Part shown: positions 1-12,084 of the stretch, piece by piece | Position numbering within the stretch: the first letter of the stretch is position 1 | Layout: each line of letters opens with the position of its first letter | Assembly: GCF_011075055.1 (NCBI RefSeq) | Contig: NC_058137.1 | Location: 6,619,463 to 6,683,462 of the forward strand | Origin: Mangifera indica | Lineage: Eukaryota; Streptophyta; Magnoliopsida; Sapindales; Anacardiaceae | Direction of reading: 5' to 3' | DNA: 64,000 nt | The notes under the pieces: model-generated | Told to the model about the DNA's origin: nothing | Database searches by the model: none | The model's input: the letters and a program-made list of their open reading frames with translations, nothing else | Made by a program: the position numbers and the translations under genes

Positions 1-373
1 TAGTATTTCAGAAATTTTATCATACAATTTGTAAGCAAAGGAAATGAACTAAGAATAAGATACAAAAAAAAAAAAAAAAGGCAGCTTCAATTCACAATTA
101 AATCTATCAACAAGACACATTTATATATAGGTAAACAAATGAGAAAAAAATGTCAATTATGATTTATTGGCTATTAGCTACACCCACTAACAACACCCAC
201 TAACAATACCATTAAATTAAATATTAAAATAAATTCAATCCACTAACTACACTCATTAAGCTAAAGACTAGGATAAATTTAATCTACTAACAATACCCAT
301 TAAACTAAATATTAGGACACATTTAACTAACCCAAGCCACAAATAAAAGTTAACTTTGCATCAATTTTTAACA
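1..373 (-). repeat. 3' LTR of the copia element (partial)
   Basis: This aligns with 4541-4897 over its whole length, with scattered substitutions and small indels. By comparison with the right LTR, about 53 bp are missing beyond the window start. On the minus strand the inner edge begins TGTTAAAAA directly after a purine tract. Confidence 0.9.
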
Positions 374-374
374 T

Positions 375-3300
375 CCCCCCTTGATGCAAAGTCAACAACT
401 CCAAGTGATGATCGAAACTTCACAAATTTGGAGTAACCAAGTCCCTCAGTAAAATCATCAACCACTTGATCATTTGTTGAGCAATACTTCATCATAATCA
501 ACCCTTCTACTATGACATCTCAATTAAAATGATGACGAAGCTCGATGTGTTTTGTTCTTCCATGAAACACTAGGTTCTCAGTCATTGAGATTGTTGTTTT
601 GTTATCACAAAAAATCTCTGTAGCTTTTGCTTGAGCTTGGTGTAAATCTTCCATAATCCTCTGCATCCAAATTGCTTGACAAGCAGTTGACGTTGCAGCA
701 ATATACTCAGCTTCTAAATATGACAATGTTGTGATTGCTTGATTCTTTCAGCTCCATGACATAGCTCCTGAGCCAAAACTGAAAATAAAGCCATTTGTAG
801 TCTTTCTATCATCTACAAAACATGCCCAATCACTATCAGTGAAACCAAATAGTTTAAAGTTAGGAACTTGTTTGTACCAAATTCCAAAATTGCTTGTAGC
901 TCAAATGTAGCGAAGAATTCACTTTGCTGCCCCAAGGTGATGTAAAGAGGGATTATGCATAAACTTTGAGACTAAAATGACTGGTAACATGATATCTAGA
1001 TAGGTATGAGTTAAATACATCAACCCTCCAACCAAACTTCTCATTGGCCCTTAAGGTTCCATCATCCATTGTCAACTTTTCATTTGTGGTCATGAGAGTA
1101 GAAGACATCTTACAATTTTGCACATTAAACTTTTTTAACAAATCTAAAACATATTTTTCTTGTGAAACAAAAATACCATAATCAGTTTGGCAAATTTGCA
1201 ACCCAAGAAAATAATGCAATAACCTCAAGTCTGACATTTCAAATTCATCAGTTATGCTCTTCTTGAATTCCCTAATAAGAACTTTAGAAGAACTATAGTA
1301 AATAATGTTATCCAAATAATGTCATCCACATAAACACAAACAATGAGAATATCGTCTTCTTTTTTCTTCACATATAAAGTGGGTTCGTTGCTACTATGAT
1401 AAAAACCATTATCATTCAAATAAGCATCAAGTCTACCATACCATACTCGTGGTGCTTGCTTGAGTCCATAAATGGCCTTTTTGAGCTTGTACACCTTATC
1501 TTCTTTTCCTTCAATAATAAAACCTTGTGGCTGCTCAACATAAACATCTTCAACCAAGTAACCATTCAAAAAAGTAGATTTCACATTAAATTGAAATACA
1601 TTCCACTTTATATGAGCTGCCAATGCTAATATCAATCTTACAGTCTCAAATCTAGCAACAGGAGAGAAGGCTTCAAAGAAATCTTTACCATACTTTTGCA
1701 CATATTCTTTAGCCACCAGCCTTGCTTTATATTTTTGCACACTTCCATCTGTATGATACTTCACTTTGTAGATCCATTTCACACCAATTGCTTCTTTTCC
1801 CTTTGGCATATCAACTAGCTCCCAAGTGTTATTTTTTTCAATGGAAGCCATTTCCTCCTTCATAGCTATCTCCCAATCATCTTTTCCACATGTTTCTTCA
1901 AAACTCATAGGTTTTGTCACTAAAAGAGCAAATGTATTAAAGTCATAAACATTTTCCCAAGGTTTTACCTTTCTTGGAAGAACCTTATACATGCTTCTAG
2001 TAGTCATTCTTGATGGCTGAGGAGTTAGAGAAGTTTGTGACAACAACCTTGGAGAATTAGATATAGGAGAATCTTCTTATGTCACTTCATTCTCATTGTC
2101 TTGTAACCTTTTTAACTCATTTTCTTCACTTGAAAGATGCTAGATTTTTCCTACATTCCACTTCCACAAACTATTATAATAAAAAATAACATCTCTTCAA
2201 ATAATTAGCTTTTTAATAATAAGATTATACAACCTATATCCTTTTGTCTCATTACTATACCCAACAAAAATACACTTCTCATTTTTCTTATCCATCTTCG
2301 TTCGATCATTAGTAACTAACATGATATAAGCAATACACCCAAAAATCTTCAAAGCACTTACATTGGGTTTGCGGTTCCACCACGCTTCATAAGGAGTTGT
2401 ATTATGCACTGTTTTGTTGGTGAGATATTGAGAAGATAAACTGATGTAGCAACTGTTTCAACCCAAAAATCATTTAAAAGCTTTTTCTCATTCAACATAC
2501 TCCTTGCCATCTCCACTATTGTTCGATTCTTCCTTTCAATGACTCCATTTTGCTCGGGTGTTCTTTTCACAGTTAGTTGCCTCTTGATCCCATTTTGCTT
2601 GCAGAATGATGTAAACTCATCAGATAAAAATTCTCCTCCCCTACCGATTTGAAGAATTTTTAATTGATAACCAGATTCTTTTTCTACGAAGGGCTTAAAT
2701 TCCTGAAACTTCGCCAACGTTTCTGATTTCTGAACAAGAAAAAACACCTAACTCATTCGAGTAAAATTATCAGTAAATAACAAAAAATATCTACTTTTGT
2801 TCAAGGATGAGGTGTTCATTGGCCCATAAATATCTGCATGCACCAATTCTAAAGATTCTTTTACTCCCTACGCTTTCCCAATCGAAAATGATTATCTATG
2901 CTGCTTTCCATAAATACAACCTTCACAAACATCATCAGTAAAAGAAATAGAAGGCAACCCATGAACCATATTTTTCTAACTCAATAGCTTCAACCTATTA
3001 AAATGCAAATGCACATATCTCAAATGCCACAACCATGAGTCATTTTTAATACTAGCAACAAGTGCGCAATCATCCAAACATGACATTTCAAGAGGGAACA
3101 TTTTATTTTTAGCCATGGGAATTTTAACAAAAGAAGCATCAGATTTTTCGCTCTTGATTTCACATACACCATTGTGAAACAAAACTAAATATCCTTTCTG
3201 TACCAACTGTCCTACACTAAGTAAATTATATGCTAAGCTAGGAATGTAATAAACATCATGAATCAACCTTTCAATACCTGACTTGGTTTTCACTGCTACT

Positions 3301-4397
3301 GTTCCTTTGCCTTCAATTTGCACTTGCTTGTCATTTCCGAGGCAAACTTGCAACTTCACCAATTCATCAATGTTTTGAAAAAGGCTTTTAATTCCTATCA
3401 TATGGTTACTACATCCACTATCTAGAAACCAAAGATCATAGTTAATCTCCTTTGGATTCATACAAGTCAAAAACAGGTTACCTTCATCTTTTTTTCTCGA
3501 ACAAAATTTGTTTGTTGTTTTTCTCCAATAGTTCGCCTTTATGTGCCCCATCTTCTTGCAAAAATAACACTACTTACCCTTATAACTTGGCTTTTGATTG
3601 TCTTTGTCACCATTTTTAGTTTCTTGGCGACTTGAATATGATCTTCCTCGACCTTTACCATGACCTCGATAACCACCTCTACCTTTTCCTTTGTCTCTAT
3701 CAGCAAAATCAATATCATTGTATTTTTTATCCTTGCCAGAAATCTCTATCTTCGTCTGAAAGGCTTGCTCCATACTCTTCTCTTCAGACTTGTTCATCCT
3801 CTCTTCATGTACTAAGAATGAACCCATCAACTCATTAAGAGAATAAGTAGAAAGATTTTTTGACTCCTCAATAGTAGCAACAACATGATTAAATTTAGAA
3901 GGTAAACTTCTCAAAACTTTTTTTACTATTGTTTGATCTTTAATCTGTTCCCCATAAGTTTTCATTTAATTCACAATGATAGAAACTCTACCAATATAAT
4001 CTTGAACCGACTCACTATCTTTCATACACAGATTCCCAAATTCTCTACGAAGAGTTTGGAGTTTCACAACAATTACCTTATTATCTCTATGGAACTCTTT
4101 ATGCAAAATGGTCCAAGCTTCATTTGCTTTTGTCGTATTAGCAATACGAGGGAAAATTGAGTCTGTCACAGCTTGTTACAATATGAGCAATGCCTTCGCA
4201 TTCTTCTTTCGCCATTCTCTCATATCTGCCTCCCTTTCAAGTCTATTACATTTCGTATCCTCATTTTCTACAATATCCCACAACTCTTGGGTAATGAAAA
4301 ACGTCTTCATCTTTATGCTCCAAAAAGCATAATTTTCTCCATTGAAGATGGGCACCAATGTTTGAGAAACATTCAGGGTATTCACATCGTTAGACAT
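375..4397 (-). pseudogene. copia gag-pol polyprotein remnant
   Basis: Gag begins at the ATG at 4397 (MSNDVNTLN) and continues in broken frames to about 3570. A zinc knuckle follows at about 3550-3580 (CYFCKKMGHIKANYW), with its last cysteine replaced by Tyr and a stop just before it. The protease motif FLDSGCSNHM lies near 3420. The integrase core near 2660 reads GRGGEF, where the family has an Asp before RGGEF. Reverse transcriptase spans about 1330-1890: its usual FDVKSAFLNG motif reads FNVKSTFLNG, although YVDD is kept. RNase H (EIFCDNK) lies at 520-720. Several frames are needed to follow the polyprotein, and altered catalytic residues plus stops make it non-functional. Confidence 0.9.
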
Positions 4398-4463
4398 GAT
4401 GAATACAAGGCTCTTTACTTGCTTCAGCAATAATCTCAATCACACAATACGCCCACTCTAATC

Positions 4464-4483
4464 GGAACCTGACTCTAATACCA
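4464..4483 (-). other. Primer-binding site for initiator Met tRNA
   Basis: On the minus strand, four bases inside the 5' LTR, the sequence reads TGGTATTAGAGTCAGG. This is close to TGGTATCAGAGC, the initiator methionine tRNA site used by most plant copia elements. Confidence 0.8.
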
Positions 4484-4487
4484 CAAG

Positions 4488-4897
4488 TGTTGGAATAAAG
4501 TAATGAAATATGAACAGATGAAAAGAATTTAGAACAAAGATAGTATCTTAGAAATTTTATTATACAATTTGTAAGCAAAGGAAATGAACTAAGAACAAGA
4601 TACAAAAAAAAAAATGCAGTTTCAATTCACAATTAAATCTATCAACAAGACACATATATATATAGATAAACAAATGAGAAAAAAAATGTCACATTATGAT
4701 TTAGTGGCTATTAACTACACCCATTAACAATACCATTAAATTAAATATTAAAATAAATTTAACCCACTAACTACATCCATTAAGCTAAAGACTATGATAA
4801 ATTTAATCCATTAACAATATCCATTAAACTAATTATTATGACACATTTAACTAACCCAAGCCGCAAATAAAAGTTGACTTTGCATCCATTTTTAACA
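4488..4897 (-). repeat. 5' LTR of the copia element
   Basis: A 410-bp repeat bounded by TGTTGG and TTAACA (plus strand), the usual TG...CA ends. It matches the left LTR at 1-373. Confidence 0.88.
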
Positions 4898-5395
4898 GGT
4901 AAGAGATATGACAAAAAATGTCATCTATTAGCTATATCCATATAATCACTAGAGAATTGGCTAAGATCATAAACCCCCTTAAAAGACTATTTTAATTAAT
5001 TTCCTTTAAATTAATTGTTGCTAATATATGCTGACAAAAATAAATTAAAGGAATTAACAAACAACATGAGACAAAAAGATAACAGAGAAGATATAGAAGA
5101 GAAACGAATAAAAACATTAATTTGGCAAATGTTAGGACAAAAGTCGAGTTTTTGAAATTTATCTTAACCCTGGCTTCCATGGTCCATCTTTCAAGTTTTA
5201 GGCCACTTGTTATTTTAGGAATCTAAGAGCGATTTGTAATTTAATAAACAATTAAAGGGCCCAAAGGATTTCCCCACAAGATGTTGCACTCATGCTGTTA
5301 TTTACCTGGTTGCTTGGAAGAAAGCGAATTCAAGCAAGTTTGCGTATTCCGATGAGTTGTTCTGTTACATCTATTTCAAGGCCTAAAATGTAAAC
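4898..5395. other. Spacer upstream of the F-box gene
   Basis: AT-rich, with no gene recognised. It must contain the promoter and leader of the gene starting at 5396. No clear TATA box was identified in the last 100 bp. Confidence 0.5.
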
Positions 5396-6727
5396 ATGGA
5401 AGCTGATGATAATCACTGCTCCTCAAACTCGAACACTACCAAAATGGAGACATCCATGGCCGTCATCGCACAAGACAAGCCCTCCACGCGAGATTGGACT
5501 CGTATTCCATTTTCTCTTCTACAAGATATCTCAAAACGTTTACCTAATACTCATGAAACTCTTGTTTTTGGCACAATATGTAAACCATTCCTTCGTTCAA
5601 TTTCAAAACCAGCCAAAACGCTACACAGATATACCTCTCTTGTGATTCCTGCGCCTGTTGACTATGATCCTTCCAAATATTGTGGCCAAAAGCTTCCTTA
5701 CTTTTCGATCATACCGTCCACAGTTTACGCACTCCAACCCCGTGGCAAAAACCTTGAATATACAAAGCCCTGGCTCGTTAGAGTCATTGAGTCGTTTGAA
5801 AACGGAAAGGTCGTGCTGAAGGATACTTCATGTATGTTTCAGTACACGGAATTGCCCACGAAAGACTTCCCCCGGCGATTGAATTTGCTGGATTATCAAC
5901 TGAGAGTAGTATCGAAGGCTTACGAGCTTGATCTCACTATTTCTGATCGTGAAGACAGAAGAATAAAAGATAAGTTTGCATCAGTAAAGCGTTTCTTTGT
6001 TCGAAAACTAATTGTTACTCCGACTCTCGAGGATGTTGATGAAAAGGCTTTTGTCAAGGGTGATTATAAGTTCGCTGCTATGGCCCTTGAAGGAGCTGGA
6101 AGTTTGCACGTTTGGAGGCTTGGAGACGACCGTTGGACTGTTATAACGTGTGAAGGAATCTCTTCCTTTGAAGATATTTTCTATTACAAGGAGAAATTCT
6201 TTGTTTTGAGCCACATGGGTTTAGCTTTTACAGTAGATCCACAAACTCTATGTGTTACTAGGCTTGCTGGTCCAAAACCGAACATGGCTGCCGGGGTTAA
6301 ATTCTTCTTGGTATTCTGTGAAGACTTGTTTATGATTATTAAGTATTGGACACATAACTACCCAAAACCTGAAAAAAATTCTGGTGCGATTCACTACCCG
6401 ATATACATGGAGGCTTTTAAGCTGGACGAAGCTAACAACCAGTGGGTAGAGCTGGAGAAAGAGTTTGAAGATCGAGTTGTTTTCGTAGGCGATGGCGGTT
6501 CCTTCACACTTTTAGCCGACGAGGTCCCTGGATTTGAAGGTAATTGTGTTGTTCTAGGTGATGTTACGTTTTCTGGAAATTCTATGGATCATCCGGGGTA
6601 CAACGCTGGTGTTTACAACTTGAAGAATCATACTTGTATGGCTATCCGGGATCATCCAAACTGTTCTGATTTGTTTTGGCCACCACCAAAGTGGGTGACG
6701 AAGGAATCCAATTCATCTGATTCCTAA
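5396..6727 (+). CDS. F-box protein, SKIP23-like (DUF295 / KIB1-4 domain)
   Basis: A single-exon 443-residue reading frame. The F-box is at about residues 33-70 (DWTRIPFSLLQDISKRLP, then FGTICKPFLRSI). The DUF295 beta-propeller-like region covers about 100-430, with HVWRLGDDRWTVI, a VDP motif near 280 and the C-terminal signature FWPPPKW, which resembles the FWSPPPWI ending of Arabidopsis SKIP23. Family members bind SKP1/ASK through the F-box and act as substrate adaptors in SCF ubiquitin ligases; the target here is unknown. The first ATG is used, although another in-frame ATG lies at codon 16. A homologous gene lies convergently at 12085-13188. A probable intron begins two bases after the stop codon. 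No lesion is visible. Confidence 0.88.
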   Translation: MEADDNHCSSNSNTTKMETSMAVIAQDKPSTRDWTRIPFSLLQDISKRLPNTHETLVFGTICKPFLRSISKPAKTLHRYTSLVIPAPVDYDPSKYCGQKLPYFSIIPSTVYALQPRGKNLEYTKPWLVRVIESFENGKVVLKDTSCMFQYTELPTKDFPRRLNLLDYQLRVVSKAYELDLTISDREDRRIKDKFASVKRFFVRKLIVTPTLEDVDEKAFVKGDYKFAAMALEGAGSLHVWRLGDDRWTVITCEGISSFEDIFYYKEKFFVLSHMGLAFTVDPQTLCVTRLAGPKPNMAAGVKFFLVFCEDLFMIIKYWTHNYPKPEKNSGAIHYPIYMEAFKLDEANNQWVELEKEFEDRVVFVGDGGSFTLLADEVPGFEGNCVVLGDVTFSGNSMDHPGYNAGVYNLKNHTCMAIRDHPNCSDLFWPPPKWVTKESNSSDS

Positions 6728-6729
6728 AC

Positions 6730-6948
6730 GTAAGTAGATTCAACTTTTTTAACTTTAAATTTCGTTTTCAGTATGTAATTTTTTCTTGTGCAAAAGTTAT
6801 GAATAATCTGAATGATTTCCTGTCTCTTCATAGTGATTTAGTATACCCTGGGATGTGATGTTTAGTGACAAATACTTTATATATATATATTTTTTTTTCT
6901 TATTTTTTAAGATTATGCCTAAAACTTGATGTATTTTGATCATTGCAG
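6730..6948 (+). other. Probable 3' UTR intron of the F-box gene
   Basis: GTAAGT, a perfect donor, starts at 6730, two bases after the TAA stop. A T-rich tract ending in TTGCAG lies at 6943-6948. The 219-bp interval is much more AT-rich than its flanks. Splicing is inferred, not shown. Confidence 0.55.
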
Positions 6949-7407
6949 GTTTGCTGCATGCTCTTGGAGTCTTGCTCTATGCATTTACCTGAAGGCCCGC
7001 AGTTTCCTGATGAGGATGTTATGGTCTTTGATGTGTAGTGTTGTCTGCTCAATTTTAGTTTGTATTACAGACCATGGTAGCCAATAAGGAGTGTGTTTAA
7101 CAAAATGGTAGCGTGCTGTGTGATTAATTTTCTAAGCATGTATGTGGATTATGTTGAAATCGTGTGTAATGTTTGTACTTCCTAATTCTCAATAATATTA
7201 TCTTTCTTACGTTTATATATTAGTGAATGCTGTTGCATCTCCTTCTAATTTATTCCTAAGGATGTTAGGCTTCCAAGAAAATCCGCTCTTCTCAATCCAT
7301 TTGTTGTGAATGTGAAAATAACCAGTCATCTTTACCATGCTTACAGCCGGTTACCCCTTTAGTCAGCTAAAGAGGATAATACAGAGTAGTTACCTCCATT
7401 ACCTTTA
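6949..7407 (+). other. Likely 3' UTR end and downstream spacer
   Basis: After the proposed acceptor the sequence is mixed-composition with short frames only. An AATAAT element near 7190, followed by T-rich DNA, could be the poly(A) signal of the F-box gene. Nothing else is recognised. Confidence 0.4.
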
Positions 7408-7835
7408 GAGGCCTTTGATTTAAAAGATAAAAAAATTACTCAAATAATATATATATTTTATTACTAATGGTGATATGACAGATAATATAAAAAATAATTT
7501 GATTACCGTTTTCATTTTAGATATTAAAAGATTATCAAAGTAATTTTAATTTTATTATAATTATATTTTTATTTATTAATTTTTTAAAGATAAAAATAAT
7601 CTTATTTTCAATTAATACAATAAATAATATAAAAATATTTTACAATAATTACTCAAAAATATTTAAGTAAAATAATATACTAATTTTTTTTTATTATCTC
7701 TAACCAAATACAATAATTATTTATACATATCTATTTTTATCAAATTTTATCAAATATAGTAATAATTTATACCCAATAATCTTCAAGATAATCTTTCAAT
7801 TTTGACAATAAAACATTTCACAAACCAAACATTTC
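7408..7835 (-). mobile_element. MITE-like element, family C, copy 1
   Basis: Read on the minus strand, this AT-rich block matches 36297-36683 read on the plus strand, including the stretch GAAAGATTATCTTGAAGAT and the motif ATAAATAATTA. The ends (GGCCTTTGATTT and AAACCAAACATT) are imperfect inverted repeats of each other. It has no coding capacity. Boundaries are approximate. Confidence 0.6.
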
Positions 7836-10800
7836 ATGAATGAATATTTTGGGTAACACAGCTTCGACTTTTGTAATTTTAAGTTTGGCTGATGAATTAT
7901 TCTAATTTGTAATGAATTGCTGTACATGTTTTGACTAAGTTATAACCGATTTAATTTTCCTTGATATGATAAATGTGCCACCAAATATACTCAAAACAAA
8001 ACTTTTTTTTTTTTTATTAGAAGCGAATTTGTTTCTTATTTGTAAAATAAATCTTATTATGTATGTGTTAAGAGAATGGAACGGTGAGAATCTTTCGGAA
8101 AGGAGAATGAGTTTATTTACCCTAAGAGGAGGTGTAATATATTACAACTAGTGAAGAGCGCATGTGTGAATCATCAAGAAAGGCGCCTTAACATCTCTCA
8201 ACTGTGAAGATGTAGAGATAGTAAAAATGTGTTACCATAAGAGTAGGCATGATGAACAACATATATGATAAAATATAAATAAATTATATTTTTGATATAT
8301 TAAATTACCTTAATGATATATATATATATATAGGTCCTCTAAACAAAAAACACAAATTAATATAATCAATATACTATAATGTATAATGAGAAAATATATA
8401 TTTATAATATATATTAACGGAAGAAATTATATATATATAATATATTCTAAAATAGAAATTCATATATTTGAAATATATTCTAACAATATCTATTTGTTTC
8501 TACAAGATAAGTGTGAGGACCCATAAATGGTGTTCAAGGGAGAAGATCTAAGAGAGGTTGTTCAAGGGTTGAATTGGTACTCTAATCATAAGCTTATACG
8601 TATTATCTTTTTTTTTTTTTCCTTTTAAGTGATTCCCTTAATACGGTCAAGATAATTTTGTTTTGATGAGCTATGTTAATCGATTGGCTTTAGTATTTTA
8701 CTTCATATTCTTTTTTATGTGAAAAAAACTTTGTAAACAGTGTAAGTTTATTGATTTCACAATGATTAATCTCCATAATTCTTAGTCTATTATACGAACT
8801 TATATATATCCACGGTAAGTTCCACTTGCTCTTAACAAAATTTTGTTTTAGTTTGCGTTTTAAAAACTTTAAACTCATATGTTAATTAACCCGATGCTTC
8901 GAAGGAGTTGTAAGACATAGTTTAGATGGTATACTAAATTACTAAGAGAAAGATGGACCTATGTTTAATTTGAGCATAATGACACATTTGGAGTATGCAA
9001 AGAAAAGGCAATGTTAGAAATTTTTTGATGTGAGATAACATTAATTATGGTTTTGGTTTAATAAAATTGGGTAATTAAATAGCTTAATATTATTTTACAA
9101 ATGAACTTAGGTGATTAATAAATATAAGTCTAATACACTTAAATGTTATGATCTAAGTGAACAATATTAGTGTAAGCTCTGAAATTTATTGGATCTTGAT
9201 GGAGAGTTAATTAACGTACTATCTATTGACTAGTTCCTTGTTCCAAAATCTAATGTAGGATAACTACAGAGTAACTTACCACATTGAAAGTTATTATTTA
9301 GGGAGAATTCTGGGTAGAAAATTAAGTCGCGCTAAAAGATAATCTCATCAGCTTCACGGATTCACAATGTATAACAATCAAGATATTTCTACTACCCTAA
9401 GCATAAAATTCAATATTTTACAATATGTGCATAAATCTTGAGATTATAGTCGACTAATTTATTTTATTGAATTTATATAAAATAAATCTTACAGTCAAAC
9501 GAAACACAAGATATGCATAATCCACATCCTTAAAAGTTTGAGGACATGTTTGATATACAATTTAATACAGTGTTTTTGGTTTTGAAAACAAGATATATAT
9601 ACCAAAGGCATAAGTGAATCCAAATGTTTTCCAAAATAATTTCCATATACAATTTTAAAAACTATATAGTGTAGAATCATAAAACGGCTCAAAGTCATTT
9701 TTACATTTTTTTTTTTTTCAAAGCTTTTAAGTTTTAATACGCAAAGCGTCAATTTTTTTAATAGAATATTAAACACGTTCTCAAACCCATATGTTTTAAG
9801 ATCACATGGTGATTTTAAAATAAGAATAATTTAAAGAATTAAAGAATATTACGACATATACAAAAAGCTGTTACTTGAATTTGTAAAAAAATAGTTTGTA
9901 TATGTAAACGATCTATTTTAGAATTTTATAAGTTTCTTTTGAATCATAAGGCCAGACATTTCAGCAATATAAAATGCAGAATATTCACTTCTGTTCTAAT
10001 TGGGTGAAAAACATGAAAGACTTTGGATCCGATTTCAGATATGAACGCAAGCTAAAAACTTAGTGGGCAAATCTTTTCTAATTGGGGTCTATCAGTAACA
10101 CAGCTTCACCCAAATACAACGTAAAGCTATAATCTTATTTTATTTTTGGGTTTCCAAATGTAAAAGCCCTAATAATATTTTTTAAAATTTTAAATTGAAT
10201 TTTACGAAAAATAGTATTTATTCTTGAATACACTCTCATATATCAAAAATCTATTTACCTCAATAGCTAAACTAAAACTCTCTTTTGGAAGATTATATCT
10301 TTATAATAAAACATTTTTCTAAATGATGGACAATGGAATCAAAAGATAATGAATATTCTCTTGTTGCTTGTTCTTGTTAGGGTTTCTACATGATAATGAA
10401 TACTGCATATAAGAATTTGGAGAAGAAATACTGCAGTCTGCAAGGAAAGGAACTTAGATTTGATTAAAAAGGAAGAGTGGTGACCGTAATTTAAGCCCAG
10501 GAAAAAATAAGGGATGATCGGGCAGTCGTATAAAATATTTATAAATTTTTTGAATATTATTGGAGCATAGAAACATAAACCACGAGGCTTTAATAATACA
10601 GGCGGCAAAGTAGGACTACGAGTCTACGATGATACATTTGTTCTATGCATGAATTAGAGAATCCTAACTAAACTTCTCAATAAATATAAATCATCTGAAC
10701 TCATGTATAATAAACAATAGTAGTCGATGTCAATGTGTAAACCAGGACGCCATTTCAGGGTTTGGACTTTGACAAACCCTGAAATGGTTGTTGATGATTT

Positions 10801-12084
10801 AGACAAACCCTGAAATGGTTGTTGATGAGTTAGTCATCCCCGGAGGTTGAGCTGTCGCGGTCGTCGCCTTTTGCTGAAATGGGTTAAATTCAAACTTGCT
10901 GAATTATTGAGCTTCAAAAAATAATATGATATTATGTATTTTGATTTGATAATAATATATTGTTGACTCACATTATTACGAAAGAATTTTATTGTTGAAG
11001 AATGACGTATTAATTTGACTTATGGAGCATATTAAATATACGTCTGCCACATCAACCAACACATTGAATCAACAATGAGTGAATTACTTTTCTACCCAAA
11101 GTTAGGTCTAAAACCCTTTTTCACCCTTAGTTTGATTAAACAGCATCTTTCTACTCACACTCAAATTTTGTTAAAAATAAATTAATGATGTAAGGGTAAA
11201 CTAATAATTTTATTATTTATTAAATTTAAAATTAAAAAATAATTTTTTATTAGATCCAAATGTTTTAAACATGGATTTAACCTTTAAAAAATAATATTAC
11301 ATTTTATTCCATTCATTCAAGGTGTAATCATCGTTTTTTAAATTATTAGAAGGTAAATTAATATTTCAAAAATTTCACAAAGTCCCCTAATAGTTTTAAA
11401 AATTAGAATTTATCTTTAATATATAATTATACAATAAAAACACTCATATTTATAATAAGAGTAAAAAGTGAGGTGAAAGAAAAAAATAAGTAGCTTCTTA
11501 TATACTTTAGATATTTAAAAAATTATTTTTAATCTTTCTTAATTTAGAATCATATAATTTTTTTGAAAAATAAAATAATATGAATAAGATGATTATTTCA
11601 CTCAATAATACCATTATTTTATTAACATAATTTGGGGAAAATTGTTATTTATACTTAATTTTTAAGTAAAAATGTTATTTATGTTAACTAATGGTGAATA
11701 ACAGTGCTAAGGCTTAGCCTTGGGGCACCCATCAACAATTTGAAAGAAGATTATCCATCAAATTGACAAAAGTTTGATCTTATCAGAATATTTTTATAAA
11801 TATTCAGTCTTGTTCTCAGCCACCTACCATCATTGTTTAATTAGAAATTTAGGAAAGTCAAAGAGTATATATTTATAAGAAAAGAAAACATATCAATTAT
11901 CAGACATTTTCAGACAAAGTCCTTTTCCCCGGCAGGACAAATGTATTCTACACTGACCAGAAAAATCAAACTTGTACATCTTTTTGTACCATTTTCGACT
12001 TCAAACACATTTTCTCCAGTTGACGAGAATTGATTAAAACAAATAGATAACGATAAAAAACAGAAAAAACAAATTTACATTCAT
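7836..12084. other. Long AT-rich intergenic region between the convergent F-box genes
   Basis: About 4.2 kb with only short, unrecognised reading frames. It contains TA-rich runs (8310-8470), a hairpin/tandem repeat at 10750-10832 and, at about 11090-11470, AT-rich sequence resembling one arm of the TIR family B elements. The end nearest 12085 must hold the terminator region of the minus-strand F-box gene. I see no RNA gene. Confidence 0.5.
10750..10832. repeat. 15-bp perfect inverted repeat overlapping a 31-bp tandem duplication
   Basis: CCATTTCAGGGTTTG at 10750-10764 is the exact reverse complement of 10773-10787, with an 8-base loop. The unit starting GACAAACCCTGAAATGG at 10771-10801 is repeated at 10802-10832 with one mismatch, so the right arm of the hairpin is present twice. 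Confidence 0.85.

Larger units (their letters stand above)
1..4897 (-). mobile_element. Ty1/copia LTR retrotransposon, degenerate, left LTR cut by window edge
   Basis: Two similar direct repeats (1-373 and 4488-4897) flank about 4.1 kb that encodes gag, protease, integrase, reverse transcriptase and RNase H in copia order, reading on the minus strand. A primer-binding site adjoins the right LTR. A purine-rich tract with a run of six G (minus strand, about 374-384) adjoins the left LTR. The LTRs differ at many positions and the coding region is full of stops and shifts, so the insertion is old and inactive. The left flank lies outside the window, so the target-site duplication cannot be tested. 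Confidence 0.93.
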
